Shown: positions 5,738-7,600 of the stretch, in pieces
How positions within the stretch are numbered: the stretch's first letter is position 1
Layout of the letters: every line of letters starts with the position of its first letter
Source: JALORV01 sp035429725
GTDB taxonomy: Bacteria; Pseudomonadota; Gammaproteobacteria; Burkholderiales; Burkholderiaceae_F
Length of the DNA: 7,600 bases
Direction: 5' to 3'
Assembly (NCBI GenBank): GCA_035429725.1
Contig: DAOMFI010000136.1
Span: 1 to 7,600, forward strand
The notes under the pieces: model-generated
Seen by the model: only the letters and a program-made list of their open reading frames with translations
What the model was told of the DNA's origin: nothing
Database searches by the model: none
Translations under genes and position numbers: made by a program

Positions 5738-6697
5738 TCAAGCTGGAGCTGATCCGGGACCGCGTCCGACGCCTGGAATCTTCGCGAACGACCGGCGGAA
5801 GGCGGCCGCTTCGCCTTCCATCCAGTTGCGGAAGGCACTCACGGTCGGCAGGTTGGCGCGGGATTCGGGAATCAGCAGGTAGTACGCGATGTCCATCCGG
5901 ATGACGGGCGGCAGGACGATGCGCAACCGCTTCGCCGTCAGGTCATCGACGGCATAGACGAGCCGGCCGAGCGCGATTCCGCCACCTGCCGCCGCTGCCT
6001 GGAGGGCGAGTTGCCCGTCGTCGAAATGCGTTCCGTGACGGGCATCCGCAAGCGGGACTCCTGCGGCCCGAAACCATTCCTGCCATCCCTGCGGGCGGCC
6101 CGCCCTGCGCATCGAGCCGTCATGCAGCAGGGCGGTCTTCGCGATTTCCGCCGGGCGTCTGATCGGATGCTGCCTCAGGTACGCCGGACTCGCGACCGGC
6201 GCGATCCATTCATTGAACAGCGGGACAGCGATGACGCCCTCCATGCCGCCACGGCCGATGCGCACTGCGACGTCCACGTCATCCTGGTCGAAATCGATCG
6301 GTGACGGACTCGCCTTGATGTTCAGCTGGATCCGCGGGTGCTGCCTCTGGAATCGCGCCAGCCTGCCGACCAGCCATCGCGCGGCAAATGCGGGCGTGGC
6401 GCTGACGGAGAGCGTCCCGCTGCGGCCGCTGGAACGCAGCAGATCGACGCCCCGCCCGATCCGATCGAAGGCGTCGCGAAGATTTTCTGCCGCGCCGATC
6501 GCCTGCTCGGTCAGGACCAGCCGCCGCGTGGTGCGCCGGAACAGCGTTACCCCCAGGTACTCCTCGAGTCCTCGTATCTGGTGACTCACCGCAGCCGGGG
6601 TAACGTGCAGTTCGCGAGCCGCGCGCGTGAAGCTGCCGAGCCTCGCGGCTGCCTCGAAGGTCCGCAGTGCGGTGAGTGGTGGCAGCGATCTTGGCAT
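5738..6697 (-). CDS. LysR-type transcriptional regulator, GcvA-like
   Basis: A 319-residue LysR family regulator. Residues 1-65 form the winged helix-turn-helix: 'LPPLTALRTFEAAARLGSFTRAARELHVTPAAVSHQIRGLEEYLG' followed by 'LFRRTTRRLVLTE'. The 'LPPLxALRxFEAAAR' opening and 'TPAAVSHQI' recognition helix are typical of the GcvA subgroup. Residues from about 92 form the periplasmic-binding-protein-like effector domain ('GTLSVSATPAFAARWLVGRLARF', 'DVDVAVRIGRG', 'LQAAAAGGGIALG'). It should bind DNA as a tetramer; its ligand cannot be told. ATG 6697 is chosen to match the family start; an upstream in-frame TTG at 6760 would add 21 atypical residues. GAGG lies rather far (11 nt) upstream. The gene converges on the DUF2950 gene (28-bp gap, no clear terminator) and is divergent from otsB. 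LysR regulators often control the divergent gene, but that is only an inference here. A dyad at 6711-6725 may be its own operator. Confidence 0.92.
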   Translation of the reverse strand: MPRSLPPLTALRTFEAAARLGSFTRAARELHVTPAAVSHQIRGLEEYLGVTLFRRTTRRLVLTEQAIGAAENLRDAFDRIGRGVDLLRSSGRSGTLSVSATPAFAARWLVGRLARFQRQHPRIQLNIKASPSPIDFDQDDVDVAVRIGRGGMEGVIAVPLFNEWIAPVASPAYLRQHPIRRPAEIAKTALLHDGSMRRAGRPQGWQEWFRAAGVPLADARHGTHFDDGQLALQAAAAGGGIALGRLVYAVDDLTAKRLRIVLPPVIRMDIAYYLLIPESRANLPTVSAFRNWMEGEAAAFRRSFAKIPGVGRGPGSAPA

Positions 6698-6710
6698 TGG
6701 TGAATTTGCC

Positions 6711-6725
6711 TCAATAATCAATTGA
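6711..6725. promoter_or_regulatory. Candidate LysR-type operator palindrome
   Basis: TCAAT-AATCA-ATTGA is a perfect 15-bp interrupted palindrome with A/T-rich arms, the general size and form of a LysR box although not a strict T-N11-A. It lies 13 bp upstream of the regulator's ATG, where bound protein could block its own expression. It stands out in otherwise GC-rich DNA. Confidence 0.4.
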
Positions 6726-6749
6726 CGATTTCTCGTTTCTTCTGCGCCG

Positions 6750-6776
6750 TCGCAGGCCAATAGACTACTCCTGCGA
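6750..6776. repeat. Inverted repeat in the regulator/otsB gap
   Basis: TCGCAGG (6750-6756) and CCTGCGA (6770-6776) are perfect 7-bp arms around a 13-bp, A/T-richer centre (6757-6769) that includes TAGACT, a weak -10-like sequence for otsB. It could be an operator or a chance dyad. Confidence 0.3.
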
Positions 6777-6881
6777 GACGGGCGATCGTCCAGCGAGTTG
6801 GTCTCCTGGGAGAAAAGCGACGCCGCGGCGATCGCTCGATCTCACCATCGCCGAGGGCGGGGCGCGTGGCTCGGGTCCGGC

Positions 6882-7600
6882 ATGGAGGCAATCATTTCCG
6901 AATCACGCTGGTGCCTTTTTCTTGATGTCGACGGCACGCTGCTCGAGCTGGCGGCAACGCCGGATTCCGTCCATGTCGATGATGCATTGCTCGGTCTGCT
7001 GAGTCGCGTCAGCCGGGCACTGCAGGGCGCGGTGGCACTCGTCAGCGGCCGGCCGATCTCCGAGCTCGATCGGCTGTTCAGGCCCCGACGATGGCCTGCC
7101 GCCGGGGTACACGGTCTCGAACGCCGGGATGCGCAGGGCCACTGGCACGTCGCCGCGCTACGCGACGAGGGCGCGATGACCCACGCACGCGAACGCTTGC
7201 GGCAGCTGTCCGGTCGCCTGCCCGGAACGCTTTTCGAGGACAAGGGTTTCTCGGTCGCGGTGCACTACCGGGGCGCGCCGGACGCCGAAGAGGACCTGCG
7301 CCGCGAATCGCGCCTCATTGCGCGGGAGACCGGCGGGAATTTCCTGCTACTCGAGGGACACAAGGTACTCGAACTGTGTCCAAAGGGCGCCAGCAAGGCC
7401 GGCGCCATCCGGGCATTCCTCGGCGAACCGCCCTTCGCAGACCGGCGGCCGATCTTTCTGGGCGATGACGTCACCGACGAAGCCGCGCTCGCGGACGTCG
7501 AGCGGATGGGGGGGCTGTCGATTGCCGTCGGCGACCGCGTGAACGGAATGCTTCGCCTGTCGGGCCCACGCGACGTCCGCGCGTTCCTCGAGGACCTGGC
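6882..7600 (+). CDS. otsB: Trehalose-6-phosphate phosphatase OtsB, 3' end beyond window
   Basis: 239 codons are visible without a stop, up to the right edge; only about the last few residues of a typical OtsB (about 250) should be missing. The product dephosphorylates trehalose 6-phosphate to trehalose, an osmo- and stress-protectant, in the cytoplasm. HAD phosphatase motifs are intact: motif I 'LDVDGTL' with nucleophile Asp15 and acid/base Asp17, motif II 'ALVSGRP' (Ser55), 'GVHGLE' (75-80) of the OtsB family, the cap region with 'LLEGHKVLELCPKGASKAGAI' giving the conserved Lys residues, and motif IV 'GDDVTDE' (194-200). ATG 6882 places motif I at residue 15, as usual; the ribosome binding site is weak. 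Many OtsB proteins have FLDYDGTL, so Val16 here is a mild variation. No otsA is in the window; it may follow to the right. The divergent LysR gene is a possible regulator. Confidence 0.92.
   Translation, partial: MEAIISESRWCLFLDVDGTLLELAATPDSVHVDDALLGLLSRVSRALQGAVALVSGRPISELDRLFRPRRWPAAGVHGLERRDAQGHWHVAALRDEGAMTHARERLRQLSGRLPGTLFEDKGFSVAVHYRGAPDAEEDLRRESRLIARETGGNFLLLEGHKVLELCPKGASKAGAIRAFLGEPPFADRRPIFLGDDVTDEAALADVERMGGLSIAVGDRVNGMLRLSGPRDVRAFLEDL

Noticed and set aside
3628..5838. Long minus-strand open frame (736 codons) opposite the lipoprotein genes
   Set aside because: It covers two recognisable plus-strand genes and the end of the LysR gene, has no recognisable domain, and its composition (Arg, Val, Ala runs) mirrors the repeats on the other strand.
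6842..7243. Minus-strand open frame (133 codons) over otsB
   Set aside because: It is antisense to a frame with all HAD/OtsB motifs and has no recognisable domain.

Overview
The window looks like chromosomal core sequence from a GC-rich proteobacterium, most likely a gammaproteobacterium. The evidence is the consistently G/C-ending codon use, a 470-residue adenylylatable type I-beta glutamine synthetase, and the gene order glnA / DUF4124 protein / ntrB, a linkage I recall from Pseudomonas- and Xanthomonas-type genomes. No mobile element, CRISPR array, tRNA or rRNA is visible. Species cannot be named from this sequence.

Left part, minus strand (positions 2830 down to 1): a nitrogen-assimilation locus. 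Reading leftwards there are two NtrC-type enhancer dyads (around 2791 and 2822), a sigma-54 (-24/-12) promoter (2718-2703), a roughly 75-nt leader, glnA (2617-1205), a hairpin just after its stop, a secreted DUF4124 protein (1070-468), and the first 143 codons of ntrB/glnL (431-1, cut by the window edge). The layout implies the classical loop: NtrB (with NtrC, presumably further left) senses nitrogen status, NtrC-P binds the enhancers, and glnA is transcribed by sigma-54 polymerase. GlnA also keeps the tyrosine that is adenylylated.

Middle, plus strand (2986-5709): a compact two-gene unit, divergent from glnA, encoding two predicted lipoproteins. The first is a DUF3300 protein with a long low-complexity, repeat-bearing tail. 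The second is a DUF2950 protein starting 9 nt after the first one's stop. I recall these two families as frequent neighbours; their function is unknown. This pair is the best candidate here for an undescribed system, probably of the cell envelope.

Right part (5738-7600): a GcvA-like LysR regulator on the minus strand (6697-5738), convergent with the DUF2950 gene. Divergent from it is the start of a trehalose-6-phosphate phosphatase gene (otsB, 6882 to the right edge), with the HAD phosphatase motifs intact. The 184-bp gap between them holds a 15-bp interrupted palindrome next to the regulator's start and a second dyad.

The most notable points are the well-preserved NtrC/sigma-54 control region, several non-canonical residues in the ATP pocket of GlnA, and the DUF3300-DUF2950 pair with its internally duplicated tail.
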